Positions 27,901 to 38,759 are shown, counted from the stretch's first letter. The stretch: 64,000 bases of DNA from Isoperla grammatica (GCA_945910005.1 OX246746.1:30437659-30501658); one strand, 5' to 3'. Made by a program: numbers and translations. The notes: generated by a model not told the origin, from the sequence alone.

Positions 27901-29520
27901 ATTTTAATTTGATCAAAAGTTCTTGGTTACCTTTCCTTACTCAAATGGTTTTTGTGTGTATAACAACATGTATATGGCCTACTACGTTGCACATATGTGA
28001 TCGGGGTGAATGGGATTAATATAAATATGCACAAGTATCACACTTCATTATTTTTGTAGTGGGAATCTAGGAAAGCTATAATAGAGTAGAAAAAACGTGG
28101 CATCAGTTGTCGCTAATTTCTGTAGAATGTAGTGAGTGGTAGCATAGCATGCTACAAACCTGAAGACTGGCTTACAAAACGTTCCTCTGCTAGGTAAATG
28201 AATGTTACACATGCATTAAGTCTCTTTCTAAAATAAGTTACAACAAACTACAAAATAGTTATAAACTGATGATAGTGTGAATATAAATAGATGAACATTA
28301 ACATAACCAAAATGCAATAATACTCGCGTAATGCTACGTTGCTGGAATGTTAGTTCATTTTAATTACCTATCTGGAGTGTAAAATCTTCACTGGGCAAGT
28401 AGTTTTTTCCCTGGAAATATATATCTGATGATAAGGGAATGATGCAGAACCTGGACTTAAATCTGTAACTATATATGTATACAGTAATCCCCCTTTAATT
28501 CAAATTTCAAGGGACCCTAAAAACTCAAATTTGAATTACAAAATTTGGAATTAAAAGAACATTAACACTATGCACCATCCATACCTAAATCCTCTGCTGG
28601 GACTCTATCAATAGTTTGAATTATACATAATTTTGAATTAACCGAGTTTGAGCTAACGAGGGACTTCTTTATAAATGTGGCACTTAGGTTATGTGTATGG
28701 ACAGATAATACTGCTTAAGAAATATTTCATTAAGCTACCAAGAGATTTGATCTAGTGTATTTGCATGGCATGGTGGTCTTTCAAATATGCTGTGAATGCT
28801 TTGGTTTAAAATGCTGTTGCTAAATGTCGACTGTATTTTGCGCATATCAACACGCCAATTCGCATGACTTGTCCATCAGATAAACCTCTGGGCATGTGAG
28901 GGGAAAAGTAATGGCAGCTCAGTGACGTTAGTCAGTTTTTACCTCGGAGCCCTGTTAGCTGCTGTTCTCCATATTCCTCAAATATCTTCTTTGTTGTTCT
29001 GGCACCTTAAATAAATAAATAAATAAATTCACATTTAGAGTTTACCCACTCAGTAATGAAACTGATTTTCAGTGGGGGACTTTAATTTAAAGCAACTAAA
29101 CCAACCCTGTAGGTTCGGAACACCATCAACGAGTGAGCGATAACCAATCAAAGATCGATATGGTTAGTGGACCTTGATATGGTTAGTTTTTAGTAATGGG
29201 TTACTCAGTCATTTCGAAATGTTACCACATTCCATCAAAGTCAGCAAAATGTTGGTCATGTTGTAGTAAGTTGTTTACTAATGAAAACAAAGGTTGTATA
29301 GTACATGTTTGTTTCCTTGCAGCAACAAGCTGCCAGTACGACACTGTACTGTATGGTCGCTCCTGAGCTAGACATGCACACTGGAGTTTACTTCAATAAC
29401 TGTTGGCATTGTGAACCCTCAAAGGCAGCACAAAGCCCTGAACTGGCAACTCAGCTATGGGATATCAGTGAGACTATGGTAAGATCATTCCAGAAGAAAA
29501 GTGTGGTTACTGATCAGTGA
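12908..29520 (+). CDS. WWOX: WWOX, WW domain-containing oxidoreductase, complete
   Basis: Seven exons join in phase: 12908-13002, 18823-18887, 24126-24356, 24742-24937, 25672-25851, 27338-27596 and 29323-29520. They encode 407 residues (the human protein has 414). WW domain 1 spans about residues 14-46 (LPPLWEER to TQWAHP). WW domain 2 spans about 55-85, and its second signature Trp is Tyr (TTYSDP), as in the human protein. The short-chain dehydrogenase domain follows, with the cofactor loop TGANTGIG at 124-131, LNAG, the active-site serine region VLSSESHR near 251, and catalytic YNNSK (Tyr283, Lys287). The C-terminus YFNNCWHC matches the family. WWOX is a tumour-suppressor adaptor that binds PPxY partners through WW1 and has a predicted steroid or retinoid oxidoreductase domain. 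It is encoded across 16.6 kb here, far more compact than in humans. Confidence 0.96.
13153..13235 (-). repeat. SINE 3' fragment (same family as 22917-23345)
   Basis: The segment carries 'ctacccactcagtaac' and 'gactgattttcagtgggg' in the inverse orientation of the SINE tail at 23270-23345, with an A/T-rich tail at its left. It is a short 3' remnant in WWOX intron 1. Confidence 0.6.
13681..13970. repeat. Minisatellite, about 75-bp unit, four copies
   Basis: The motif GAGTGGGAGCGCTCGCAGCA begins at 13681, 13756, 13833 and 13908, each followed by the same 'gaccagttaaggttggctcac' stretch. The copies are nearly identical, so the array is recent. It lies in WWOX intron 1. Because 75 is a multiple of three, the array makes an open reading frame that is not a gene. 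Confidence 0.93.
14000..15075. other. WWOX intron 1 sequence without a recognised feature
   Basis: Two overlapping reading frames near 14173-14571 lack support, with no homology I recognise and no splice context. I see no repeat structure here. Confidence 0.4.
15076..15324 (-). pseudogene. LINE reverse-transcriptase fragment
   Basis: On the minus strand the sequence translates [18 protein letters not shown] and then [12 protein letters not shown]. This is the QGSxLGPLLF block plus the (Y/F)xDD catalytic block of non-LTR retrotransposon reverse transcriptases, with VDD at the active site. The reading continues only about 80 residues, so it is a dead internal fragment in WWOX intron 1, antisense to the host gene. 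Confidence 0.8.
16272..16758. mobile_element. Non-autonomous hAT element (TAGGGATG family, copy 2)
   Basis: The termini TAGGGATGACATCGGGTAC and TACCCGATGTCATCCCTA are inverted. An exact 8-bp duplication, GTAATCTG, lies at 16264-16271 and 16759-16766. GGGTACCCGGGT palindromic blocks sit next to the ends. The 487-bp element shares its terminal 18 bp with the element at 1973-2452 but little of its interior. It lies in WWOX intron 1. Confidence 0.93.
16915..18134. mobile_element. Large foldback element, arms about 560 bp
   Basis: The left arm (about 16915-17480) and right arm (about 17582-18134) are inverted copies with high identity over their whole length, separated by about 100 bp. Both contain GGTTCGAATCCTGG, a tRNA T-arm-like hairpin (right arm near 17702-17716, left arm inverted near 17347-17361). 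Both ends also carry 'ccaccaccggacctcgcacgag'. The element lies in WWOX intron 1, about 690 bp before exon 2. I found no transposase and no clear target duplication. Confidence 0.9.
18240..18330 (+). repeat. Possible tRNA-like SINE remnant
   Basis: A B-box-like GGGTTCGATACTAG follows 'gtggcaaactggctaccacc'. The segment cannot be folded convincingly as a tRNA, so I call it only a possible remnant. Confidence 0.25.
18486..18655. repeat. Minisatellite, 38-bp unit, about 4.5 copies
   Basis: Units beginning GCGTACGTATAGCCTACTGT start at 18486, 18524, 18562, 18600 and 18638 with an exact 38-bp period. The array ends about 170 bp before WWOX exon 2. Confidence 0.93.
19025..19850 (+). pseudogene. 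LINE 3' fragment (ORF2 C-terminus plus tail)
   Basis: The frame reads [19 protein letters not shown], then after a frame break HTYGTRGN and [20 protein letters not shown] up to a stop at 19497. These are typical of the C-terminal end of non-LTR retrotransposon polyproteins. The A/T-rich segment to about 19850 is probably its 3' tail. It lies in WWOX intron 2, is 5'-truncated and broken. Confidence 0.8.
20140..20210. repeat. Left member of an inverted 60-bp pair
   Basis: This segment ('aattggtacagaatg', 'gatcagaagttgtta', 'tgcgcataag') is inverted and repeated, somewhat diverged, at 23445-23515. The pair could be terminal repeats of a 3.4-kb element in WWOX intron 2 or two separate insertions of one repeat. 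Confidence 0.6.
20720..20865. repeat. Two G homopolymers
   Basis: Runs of about 14 G (20721-20734) and 18 G (20847-20864) lie 110 bp apart in WWOX intron 2. Confidence 0.9.
22224..22275. repeat. Perfect 14-bp stem hairpin
   Basis: ATACTTTACGGTGA is followed after about 24 bp by its exact complement TCACCGTAAAGTAT. It may be the remnant of a small element in WWOX intron 2. Confidence 0.7.
22917..23345 (+). repeat. tRNA-derived SINE, near full length
   Basis: The head has an A-box-like GTGGGTCCAGTGG, an anticodon-like arm CTGC-TTCCAAT-GCAG, and a B box GGGTTCAAATCC. The acceptor stem does not pair, so this is not a working tRNA. A body of about 300 bp follows and ends in an ATTT-rich tail. 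Inverted 3' parts recur at 13153-13235 and 29008-29160, which defines a dispersed family. Confidence 0.78.
23445..23515. repeat. Right member of an inverted 60-bp pair
   Basis: It contains 'tatgcgcatgtagatataca', 'taacaacttctgatca' and 'ctgtaccaatta', the inverse of 20140-20210. Confidence 0.6.
26437..27098. mobile_element. Non-autonomous hAT element (TAGGGATG family, copy 3)
   Basis: The termini are TAGGGATGTCAATACCCG and CGGGTACCCGTTGACATCCCTA. An exact 8-bp duplication, ATATGGAT, lies at 26429-26436 and 27099-27106. The 662-bp element carries subterminal ACCCGGGTA blocks. It lies in WWOX intron 5, a few hundred bases before exon 6. Confidence 0.93.
27737..27790 (+). repeat. Fragment of the SINE relic family at 10236
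   Basis: The stretch 'gattcttgttgctttacat' and the following bases are a diverged match to the left end of the relic at 10236-10430. It lies in WWOX intron 6. Confidence 0.35.
28482..28670. mobile_element. Short Tigger/pogo-like element
   Basis: The left end, TA then CAGTAATCCCCCTTTAATTC, is mirrored approximately by 'gagctaacgagggacttctt' before TA on the right. CAAATTTGAATT motifs repeat inside. It is about 190 bp long and lies in WWOX intron 6. Confidence 0.6.
29008..29160 (-). repeat. SINE 3' fragment (family of 22917-23345)
   Basis: An AAAT-rich tail, then 'tttacccactcagtaatg', 'ccctgtaggttcggaacacc' and 'gagtgagcgataaccaatca', is the inverse of 23185-23345. It is truncated upstream of the tRNA-like head and lies in WWOX intron 6, about 160 bp before the last exon. 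Confidence 0.8.
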
Positions 29521-30308
29521 TCAAGGTTGAGTTTTGTGTGCTCTTATTGCATTCCTTAAGCTAAGTGATAGTGTTTTGTCGCCCGATAAATTGAACTCAT
29601 TATAAAAACTGGGAATGTATAATTGACTGTTTTACCTTCTACCTTCAATTGGAACCCATATTGTGAGTGGAAGCAGGTTGTTAGTTTTGAAGAGTGATTT
29701 TTTCATGAAGCACCCAATGTTAGTGTGCTTTGTATATTGTGACTGATCAAAAGCTGTGTTTGTATTATGTTTTTAAAAAATCTTAGTTTTCTTTAAAAAA
29801 AAAAAACTTGCATTTTAGGCAGTTTAGAACATTTTTCTTTCTTATGCAGTCTGCAGATGAAAATAACATGCAAAAATGATAAACCATAATATGATTGTTT
29901 GGTTTCCCTTATTCATGCAGAGAACACTTAGTTTATATTTAGTTATCAATTGATGTTTTGATGAAATTGTATTACTGTATTTGAACATTTGCTTATTTCT
30001 GTTGGATGATGGTTCAACATAGACTAGAAAAGGCCTTCTGGTTGCTGTGGGACTTCGTCCAACATTTGGGTGTGATAATCAAAAATCAGCCATTATGGGG
30101 TGTTGAATGCATTTGGGTGAGATAAGAAACTGCCTTTAACATAGAGAATTTGCATGGACTATGTATGACTCATATGTCTCACAAATATTATTCATTATTC
30201 TAGTGTAAACGTCTTTACCTGTCCCTAAATCAATATCCTTGCAACTTTACCCAATCTTTTTGGCAGCTTTTTTCAAAGTGTATAAAAATCAGTTAATTTT
30301 AATTTATC

Positions 30309-30326
30309 ACCCCCCCCCCCCCCCCT
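30309..30326. repeat. C homopolymer
   Basis: A run of about 18 C lies downstream of the WWOX stop codon, probably within its 3' UTR. Confidence 0.9.
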
Positions 30327-30822
30327 CACCTCCCAATAATTTACTAGATCTGGTTTGAAATTGTGATATGTTTGTATTAAGCGTCATTAATTTCACTGAA
30401 GTAATTTCTTCCAGAATTGACAAAGGAAGCTGTTGCTCTGGTTTATGTATGTGATGAGGGAAGACTGTCGAGCCAGCCTTCTTCAGCATTCCATGCATTA
30501 TGTTTAGTGATACGTGAAAATAGCATTTTCAATTGTCATTTTATAGCGTTTTGTAGCATCTATTTTAATCAACCTAATTGCATTTATCATAAACGAAGTA
30601 TAATTACTATGTTAAATATAATAAAATAGGAACAGAAAAACCTTAGTTTCTCCTGAAAAATAACGCTTTGTAGCATCTATACACAAAATGCTATTTTCAC
30701 GTATCTCTAATTATGTTCAAATCGACATTTCACATTTGCACATATCATGGCTGTATCAACCAACATATTATTGTAATTTCATTTTGTTTCATTGAACTGT
30801 GATTAACAAATATTTTCATGTG

Positions 30823-30828
30823 AATAAA
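30823..30828 (+). terminator. Candidate WWOX polyadenylation signal
   Basis: This is an AATAAA about 1.3 kb after the WWOX stop codon, followed by T-rich sequence. I see no earlier canonical AATAAA, but variant signals cannot be excluded. Confidence 0.35.
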
Positions 30829-30859
30829 CCAATATTTTTATAAGGTCATACTTTTGTGT

Positions 30860-32970
30860 AATACGTTTCTCAAAGACACATTTGGGAATTAACATGCAAT
30901 CTTAAATATTAAGTTAACCTGAAGGGTTAACAAAAGGTTAATGTCTGCATTAAAACTGTGTGAGATTACCATCTTATAATTATGTCTAAAGAATGCTAAA
31001 TTAATTGGAAAAAGTGGTTGTGCTGAACTTGGGGTTTCCTAAACACTACAGACTGTGTGCTAAATATTTCTAATATTGGGGATGCCTGACCATGCAGCAA
31101 TGTTGCTCGTGCCAAGTCATGCCCGAAATAATCTGTTTCAGCACCCCACTCTTTCTTTTAAATCGTCGAGAACAAAAAGAAGAGAAACGTTCCTTGTCTT
31201 TTCCAATGTATTGCACCTCATGATCTTGAAAGAAGGGAATTTGTGTATAAGGTTTCTCCAAAATCATGTTACAAAAGTGGATTCAAGATGGCAATATTAA
31301 AAATGTATTTGAAAGCTATTCAATATCTTGTTTATATAAAACCCTAGGTGACAAAATGTTTTTATCTGTATAAATAAGGCACATGACCCTTAAGCTCTGA
31401 ACATCATTATAATCGCAATGAGATTTCTCAGTGGGGAGTAGATATACTAAATGTATATGAGCTCTTGGAACCAGTTCTACCCCATATCTTTTGCTGCAAC
31501 ATCCAGACTAAGTATAGGCCTAGTTGTAATTCATTAGAAGAAAAATGTTTGGTTCTAACAAAAATGAAATTTTTATAAATTTTTTCTAATAGTAATAATT
31601 CTGGCTTGACAATGTTGTCTTCTACCTCTTGTTTCTAAGGGGTTGAAGTTTTGTTGATACCAGCACATGAGAATGTACAAATACGTTCTTTCATGATTAA
31701 CGATTGTTCGAATCTAGGTACTAAACTACCTTATAAAACTGCATGCATTTATCGTACTAATGTGTATCGTCTCAAGTCCAAGGACAATAACAAACATAGG
31801 TCTTCAAAGAACATTTCACACTTCCTCTTTATTGTTTGAGTTATATTTACAAACTACTGAGTTGATCTTTGACCCTTGAGCACGTGAGAATGTACACCAA
31901 CTGACTGGGTTTTCAACACTGCAGTTCTATGAGAAATCAAAACAAACTCTTTCTATATCTATATCTATATGCAGCAACTGTTCACAGTGAACAAACCCAA
32001 CTCTCTAACAACGAATAACTTGGATTAACATCAAATTACACTACAGATTTTGAAAGACTAGATGCTTTACTACATGACTATTAATTTATCTAAATAACAT
32101 GAGATTGTGAACCTAATTATTGTACTCCAGTACCAATCGGAATGCCTTCATGCTAACACTTTCTTTGCCCCTATGTCTTTGGCTAGATTTATGCATTGAA
32201 TACAGTTTTTTTTATTTCTCATGATCATTCAATTTATAGCAGTGTTTTATGAGCTTTCATCAGCAGATGATTTGAATTAAATAGTAGGCAGAACGTTACG
32301 TGTATCTTGAAAAAATCTCGTCTTTGGCAAAAGAAATGTCAAGTGAATAGTACCTCAAATGTGGCATACATAAATGCATATCTCTACTTCAATTATAGCC
32401 AACTTGTGAATGACCAAAGCAATTGCTGCTTATGTAGTTGTGCCCACTAAGACTTTCAAAGTATTATTTGGAAAGAATATAAATGTCTGCATGCTTTTGC
32501 GATGATAATCATTAACCTCACGTTGAGATACAAACTTGGGAGTATTAACATTTCCAATTGGAGTTGGAGGCCATATAGTTCTCACTTTAGTTAGATACAC
32601 AATGAGTACATGCAAAATTTCTCTTATTAACAAACTAAGAATGTTCTACAAAAATTAATTTCTTCTTGTTATTAGTTAGGTATGCTATTTGGCTTAGGTT
32701 CCATGTGACATTAACCAACACAATATTATCACTTTACTGTACAAAATGTAGAAAAACTCAAAATTAAATAATTTTCATTTAAATAGTTTTAAAAATCTGA
32801 TCAGTTTGGGATATTTTTAATTAAATAACAAGAAGAAATTTTCAAGTTTGTCATCAACTTATTGATATTAGAAAAATGTTTGTATGTGAATGCTCTGAAA
32901 ATATATGTTTTAAAAGAAAATACTTTTTCCCTTGGCTAGAAGTGGTGAATGAAAGTGCTTGCTAAAGGCC
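30860..32970. other. Convergent intergenic region, no gene seen
   Basis: This is AT-rich DNA between the 3' ends of WWOX (+) and the acidic-protein gene (-), probably including both 3' UTRs. A minus-strand AATAAA (TTTATT at 31828-31833) could end the latter. No exon or repeat was recognised. Confidence 0.4.
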
Positions 32971-35900
32971 TCATACAATCTCTTCCGTACAGTAGGTTGC
33001 CTTCAACTTGGCTGACTGATCTTGCAAGCTTCGCTTCAACCCCTCAATGGTGTTCACTAAAATCTGTCGCCGTTCGTCCCGTTCGCGTAGTTGACGCAGC
33101 TTTTCTCGTAACATGTTTCTGCTGTTATCTACCAAAGAAACAAAACGAATCTAATCATTGTCAGTGGGGGACCTATGGTAAACGCAGTGGCTGAGACAAA
33201 CAAAACAAATATCGTCAAGCCACTTTTCGTTTCGAATGTTATGTAAACTAGACTTGTATTGAAATGTGGGTTAATAATATTGGAGATATGTAAAAAAAAA
33301 AGCCAGCAAAAGATAAGATATGATTGTGGTAGTGTGGCTCGTTGTTATTGTTATGGGTTAGGTCCAGGTTTCAATTTTGACTGGCTATTTTATTTTGATC
33401 TATTCATACGATTGTATCTTAGGCCTACATGTGAACAGTGGCTTGGTTTCGGAGCTGTTATAGCAATGAAGCACAACGTAAATTGTATAATCAGAGTAAA
33501 TAGACAAAATCAATAGATATTTATTTTCTGTGTAGTAATATGTTTCAAATCATCTAGCTAGCACCTTTGAAAAAGAAACGTATAACAAAGTCTAGATCAA
33601 GTTGACTACTCACCTTGTCCAGTCTCTTGTTGACTGTTGTTGATGGACTTTTGGAGACGATCAAACGTCACCGAGCAGGAGTAGACCTTTCTTTTGACCG
33701 GCTCACTTTGTGGGCAGTAATTGGAATCCCCGAGCTCGTTCCCCAAATCGACGGACCGGAAGGCTACAAGAGGTGGTCTAGTGATACCCACCATCGTAGG
33801 AGATTTCACCATTTTCTTTGGGCTTTCTGGGAAACTCTTTCCAATCAAACTGCTGCTCTTGTTTAGATCAGATTTTATTGTGGTATTGAGTTCTGGAGCA
33901 ATTTTAATCCCTGTTTTGTCTCTAAAACTTTTCTGGTAAATTCTCTTATCCTTAAGAGATGTTTCATTGGAAAGGTTGTAATCTTCATCTACAAATTTGT
34001 TTTTGAGACTGAGTTCTGTTTCTTTATAAGCCATCTTTGTCACTGTAATATTGGATTGCTTGCTCGACTGGTAGAATCGTCTTGTTGGAGAATTACTGTT
34101 CCTTCTTTCATTCTGACACTTGGCCAGAAAATCTTCTTCATTCTTCTCCGTCAGTACTTTTCTTAGTAATTTCCTTTCCTCCTTCACTGGGGACTGACTG
34201 GTTGTAAAATCAATATTTCTCGTAAAGGATTTAGGCTTTGGAATAACATTCCTTGTAGTGCTTTTTGGTATTTGATCTTGAATTGTTGTGATTATGTTTT
34301 CAGCTTCCAAAATCAACTGTTTGTATTTTAAATCCGCTTCTTTGTCAGCTTCTATTAAAGCTAATTCAGAGACATATGCTGTTATTTGTTTGTCACAAAG
34401 TACACTATCATAGTTATTCCTTGCATGACTTACAGAATTCGACCGTCTTTTATGGATATTGTCATTCACCGAATCGTTTAAAAACATAGTTTTCTTCGGA
34501 GATTCTATTTCACTTGCTAAAACCTTTTTTCTTAAACTAATAGGTGTACTGCCAGCACTTCTTGTTCCTGCCACGTTTCCACGAGCAAGAACCTTTTGCA
34601 TTAGGATCCGATTCATATTCAGCCCACTATCCCCACTTACAATAGGTACATTATTACTTTCAAATTGAATTTTCGACTGTAAGTTTCTTTTACGAACCGA
34701 ACTTCGTGTTCTCTTCTTTTCACTCCCGTTCCTCTCGTTACGATACGAGCCGATTCTCTTGAAGTGTTCCCCTCTGGCACTGGCGCGCCCGTACCGAGGC
34801 TTCTTCACAAAGTCGTGGTAAGTGCAGTGGCCCCTGTTGACGGCGTTGTCAACACCCAATGGTAAGTCCACCAGGGATCCCTTATCTATGAAATCAAGTT
34901 CTTCCTCATCTTCGTCTCCCCCCTCCCTCCCCGTCTCCAAGTCTGTCTCTTCACAGTCCGTAGGATCGCTGTCACTCAGAATGTCCGTCTCTTTCTCGTA
35001 GATGTAGCTCTCGTCAAACTTGCCCATCATTTCGTTGAGCGTGAGGTCGTCGTCTGTGGAGGTCGAGACGGTGGTGGACGTGGAGGACTGGCCGTCGTCC
35101 TCCACTATGTCCACCACCTCGGACCGGGGGGTGGACGGCAGCCACGGGTTGGTACGGATACGGTTTCTCTGGCGGGGCATCGGACTGTACCTTGTCTCGC
35201 CACAAGACTCGGTACGTCTGTGTGCGTGCAGAGGTGACGGCCCTTCGTGGAGTGGTTTGATGCACGGTTTGCCCTGCGAGTGACCGGAAAGAGAAACGCA
35301 TTTATATTAATTATCTGAGCGATTCACATATTTAAGAACATTGTGTGTTGTGGAGGGACAGATTTCGTCAACAGGTTGTCTAGTGAAATGGTACATATCT
35401 AGTACAAGAGTAGTGCCCAGATCACTGAATGTAGATACTTATATCATTTCTAAATTTACTTAAAGCAATTTGAATGAAAATGTAAGCTAGTGCTTATTCT
35501 TTTGTAAAACTGAATATCTATTTTAGAGCCACTTTTAATGTGACAACAATTTACTAGTTAAAAAACAGACACAAATATTATATTATTGTCTTGAAATATG
35601 AAACTAAATTTGTTACATGTTTTAGAATTGAAAACAAATTAAGTGGTAAAACCATTTAAGAAGTGAAATTGTGGAATTTTTATTTAACAAACACCCATGC
35701 ACTATTACATTGTGAGAATTCCAATAATCGACAATCGTCATGATCAAGGTTCTTTGAAAACCTCAATAGCTAAGAAATGTACTTATGTACTCTTGGTATT
35801 AAAACCACATACAATTACTGCTCTTTAATCATATCTTAAAAATGCATCGTGTTAAAATAATAAAATGCAGTCTTATAAACAAAACAGTCTTTGTGGTAGG

Positions 35901-38285
35901 TATTTCTAATATTGTTATCAATCTATCAAAATTCAAGCAAAATAACAGCCTTTCTAATTACAAAATTACAATATTATATTGTTTGTATTGCTTCCAAAAC
36001 GACAAGGTGCTGCGTCCTCACATTTTCAATTTGTCGTAGCATTTGTGAGTTAAAATTAAAAAACTAATCATGCATGATTTTAATATGGAGACTATCCCTC
36101 CCAAATAGCTTTTCTTTCAATATGAAATGCTGTAATTTCATTTAACAGTTTATAAGCATTCCTTATACATATTAATGTGATAGTGTTTGGTTGCTCAATT
36201 TTGAGATATTTCTATTTAAATTTTTTTGTATGAAATGATTGATCGAAATCGTGCATAATTCATGTAAGAAATTCAAGCGTGACTTATGATTATCCTTGCT
36301 ATTTCATGACTTTTCATTCCCATTTGTATACATAGTTCTATTTATTGTCCTCCTTTGTAAATCAGTTTTATAACTGAATATAGGATATACATTAAATAAA
36401 TGAATAAATAATATGATAGTAATACCTTGGGAGGTTCGCCAGGCGCCGGTCGGGCACTCTCGGGGGGTGACGTGAAGTAGTGGGTCCCCGTTCTAATGTT
36501 GATGTAGTACTCGGGGGGATGTCCCGGAGATGTTCCGTCTGTCGAGTAGCCCGTCGAGTAGGCAGACTCGGGGGACGATAGGTTGTTCCCGGCTTCCAGA
36601 GAGACATCCAATGATATTGGTTCCATGTCGGAGCGGAACTCCTGCTAAACAATATGCAAACATTTTCTCTTTAGTGGGCTTCTACAGACAAAATATAATA
36701 GAATATTCTAAATATTGATGTTCAATTTAATATATAAAAACCTGAAACTCAAATTGAATGGATTTTCATTTTTATATCTAAACAATTTAAATCAAACGTA
36801 ATTCATTTTTATTTTGACATTAAATAAAAAATATATGACTGTATGAAACCTCCCTTTTGTTTATTTTCTCAAATATACTCAGTTACCGGCAGTGGTGTAG
36901 TGCCAAATTTTCCAGTAGGTATACGCTTCAGCGGAAAGCTGAAGGGACACATCTTTCCAGACAAAAGAAACATGGGGGTTTGGGGGGCAAAGCCCCCCAA
37001 CAATGGCGCCGCAGGCGATTAAAAAAAAATCAGGGTCCGGATTCACAAGAGGTCCTAAGTCTGTTTTGGTCTTATCTCTAATACCGGCCTAGCTTTGGAC
37101 CTCTTGTGAGTCCAGGAAAATATATGAGAACAGACTTTAAAACATATTATTATCATTTTCATTGTGTCTTTATACTCTTACCAGGAATTAGTAACTTCTT
37201 CGTGGGATATGTGTCTGGTTTTACAGGAGGTCCAAAGTTAGGCCGGTCTTAGAGTTAAGACCAGAAAAAGACTAAATTCACCTCTTGTGAATCCGGGCCC
37301 TGGCTTTTAGAGTGTGTTTTGAGCGTTTAAGAAACCAATACCGGACTGAATGCAATCCCAAAAATACTGCAGTTTTTGTAGTGCAAAACCAGAAAACCAC
37401 CAAAAATAATTGAAATACTGACGAGAATTGTTCAGGAATAAGTTTTGAGGTTTGGGAAGTGGTTTGGCGACACACACGCCGCCCGTTGATACTTGTCTGT
37501 TGATAAGCACTTTCTGAACTGGAGATATAATTATGATGTTGTAAATTACACATCGCAAAATTTTTTACCAAGCGGGACAATCGTATCCATCTTGGTGTAT
37601 TGGCGGGACGCGGGACTTAAAATTAATTATTCGGACTGTCACGCCGAAAGCGATACATAATACATATCACAACCCTATCCCAGACACAGGGCTGGTCTTA
37701 GAGGATTTTAGACCTTGTGCCAATTAAATGCAAGTGCCAGAGAGTACAATTTTACCAACGGAGAAAAGCTGACAATTGGAGTCAATGTCAGTGGAGATCA
37801 GTGGATGGAGTTAATGTCAGTCATTCGAGGCAAATTACAAGTTATAAAACCCGTATCATTGCGTATCACTTGTATCAAAACCAAAACCAGTGTGTATACG
37901 AAAGTTTTTTAGCCGTAGCAGTGTGTATACGCCCGTATACGCACCACTAGCCTACACCACTGGACCGGTATCAGTATGTTGTGGACGGGCACACTGCAAA
38001 TATTGCCTTTCTGATCGGAATTTTCAATTCAATCAGATAATAATGATTAATGACTCTTGATTTGCTGCACTTGTAATATTAGTTGATTTATTAAAGTAGA
38101 AAGTTGCTTCGTGTACCTGCTGCGTCTTTTCCTCTCGTATAGTCTCTTGCACTTCATTCTTCCCATTCTTCTCGGCTTCTTTGGCTCGCTTCTTTCTTGG
38201 GCGAACAATGTGCGACTCCATCCAAGTCCGAAACTTGAGCCCAAACATTGAACTTGCCTCTTTAAAGTTCAGTGAGGCGACAGAC
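32971..38285 (-). CDS. Unrecognised acidic, largely disordered protein with C-terminal coiled coil (3' four exons at least)
   Basis: Minus-strand exons join in phase: 38117-38285, 36426-36644, 33614-35273 and 32971-33128 (TGA stop). From the ATG at 38248 they give 722 residues. The reading frame is open upstream of that ATG to a good acceptor (TTTTAGTTGCAG), so an earlier coding exon is possible. The N-terminus is basic (RPRKKRAKEAEK). Next comes a compact block (SAYSTGYSTDGTSPG, then EYYINIRTGTHYF) that looks strongly constrained. A third block has RQRNRIRTNPWLPS and YIYEKETDILSDSDPTDCE with a long acidic run. About 350 Ser/Lys-rich residues follow, and then a C-terminal predicted coiled coil (LREKLRQLRERDERRQ). 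There are no membrane segments or catalytic motifs. I do not recognise the family. The motif style suggests a cytoskeletal or signalling scaffold, which is inference. The gene is convergent with WWOX. Confidence 0.85.
36330..36415 (+). repeat. LINE 3' tail remnant
   Basis: The segment 'tttgtaaatcagttttataa' followed by CTGAATA and 'acattaaataaatgaataaa' closely resembles 41290-41375. It has the form of a non-LTR retrotransposon 3' end. It lies in an intron of the minus-strand gene. Confidence 0.55.
36900..37962. mobile_element. TIR element, probably hAT-like, with a nested hairpin element
   Basis: The termini CAGTGGTGTAG (left) and CTACACCACTG (right) are inverted repeats, and 'gtatacgc' motifs recur near both ends. 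The flanks share only ACCGG out of register, so the target duplication is unclear. The 1.06-kb element contains another inverted-repeat element at 37031-37302. It lies in the intron between exons at 36426-36644 and 38117-38285 of the minus-strand gene. Confidence 0.65.
37031..37302. mobile_element. Nested hairpin MITE (272 bp)
   Basis: Its termini are CAGGGTCCGGATTCACAAGA and an inverted copy ending CCGGGCCCTG. The inverted similarity extends inward through 'ggtcttat' and 'aggtcc' motifs, so the element is almost one long hairpin. No target duplication is clear. Confidence 0.75.
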
Positions 38286-38331
38286 CTGCAACTAAAAGCC
38301 AGTGACTCAAAATTACGGGGCCCGTATGCAA

Positions 38332-38755
38332 GTTGGATTTTTGGGGCCCCGCTTTTTTAAGGGTTGAAAACTAAAATGTATAATAATAATCTAAGTATAT
38401 AGTAGGACATTAATTTCTAGGCTAGCACCAGATTACTTGCGTGTATCACGTTGATTTGAGTTGTGTACGTTAGGAAAGTATTTTTTGCTATTCCTAAACC
38501 TAATTTGTGTATAAAATTTGTATAGTATAGTCCATTGCAGGTAAAGAACAATCCCAGGTATCAAGAAATTCCCCTCCTCGTTACCACCTTCACTCGGCAC
38601 GGGCATTGGGTTTAAAATATTTTAAACCCAATGGCACGGGTGAGAGTGCTCGCGAGGCAATTGTAATGCGGTAGGTCGCATGACCCATTCATCCATCTGG
38701 ATTTTTGGGGCCCCACTTTTTTAAGGGTTGAAAACTAAAATGTATAATAATAATC
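38332..38755. repeat. Direct repeat pair, about 60 bp
   Basis: The segment at 38332-38391 ('ttggggccccgcttttttaa' and 'gaaaactaaaatgtataata') recurs nearly unchanged at 38697-38755. A shorter 'actaaaatgtataataataa' then repeats once more. This probably belongs to an unidentified repeat just upstream of the exon at 38117-38285. Confidence 0.8.
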
Positions 38756-38759
38756 ACTA

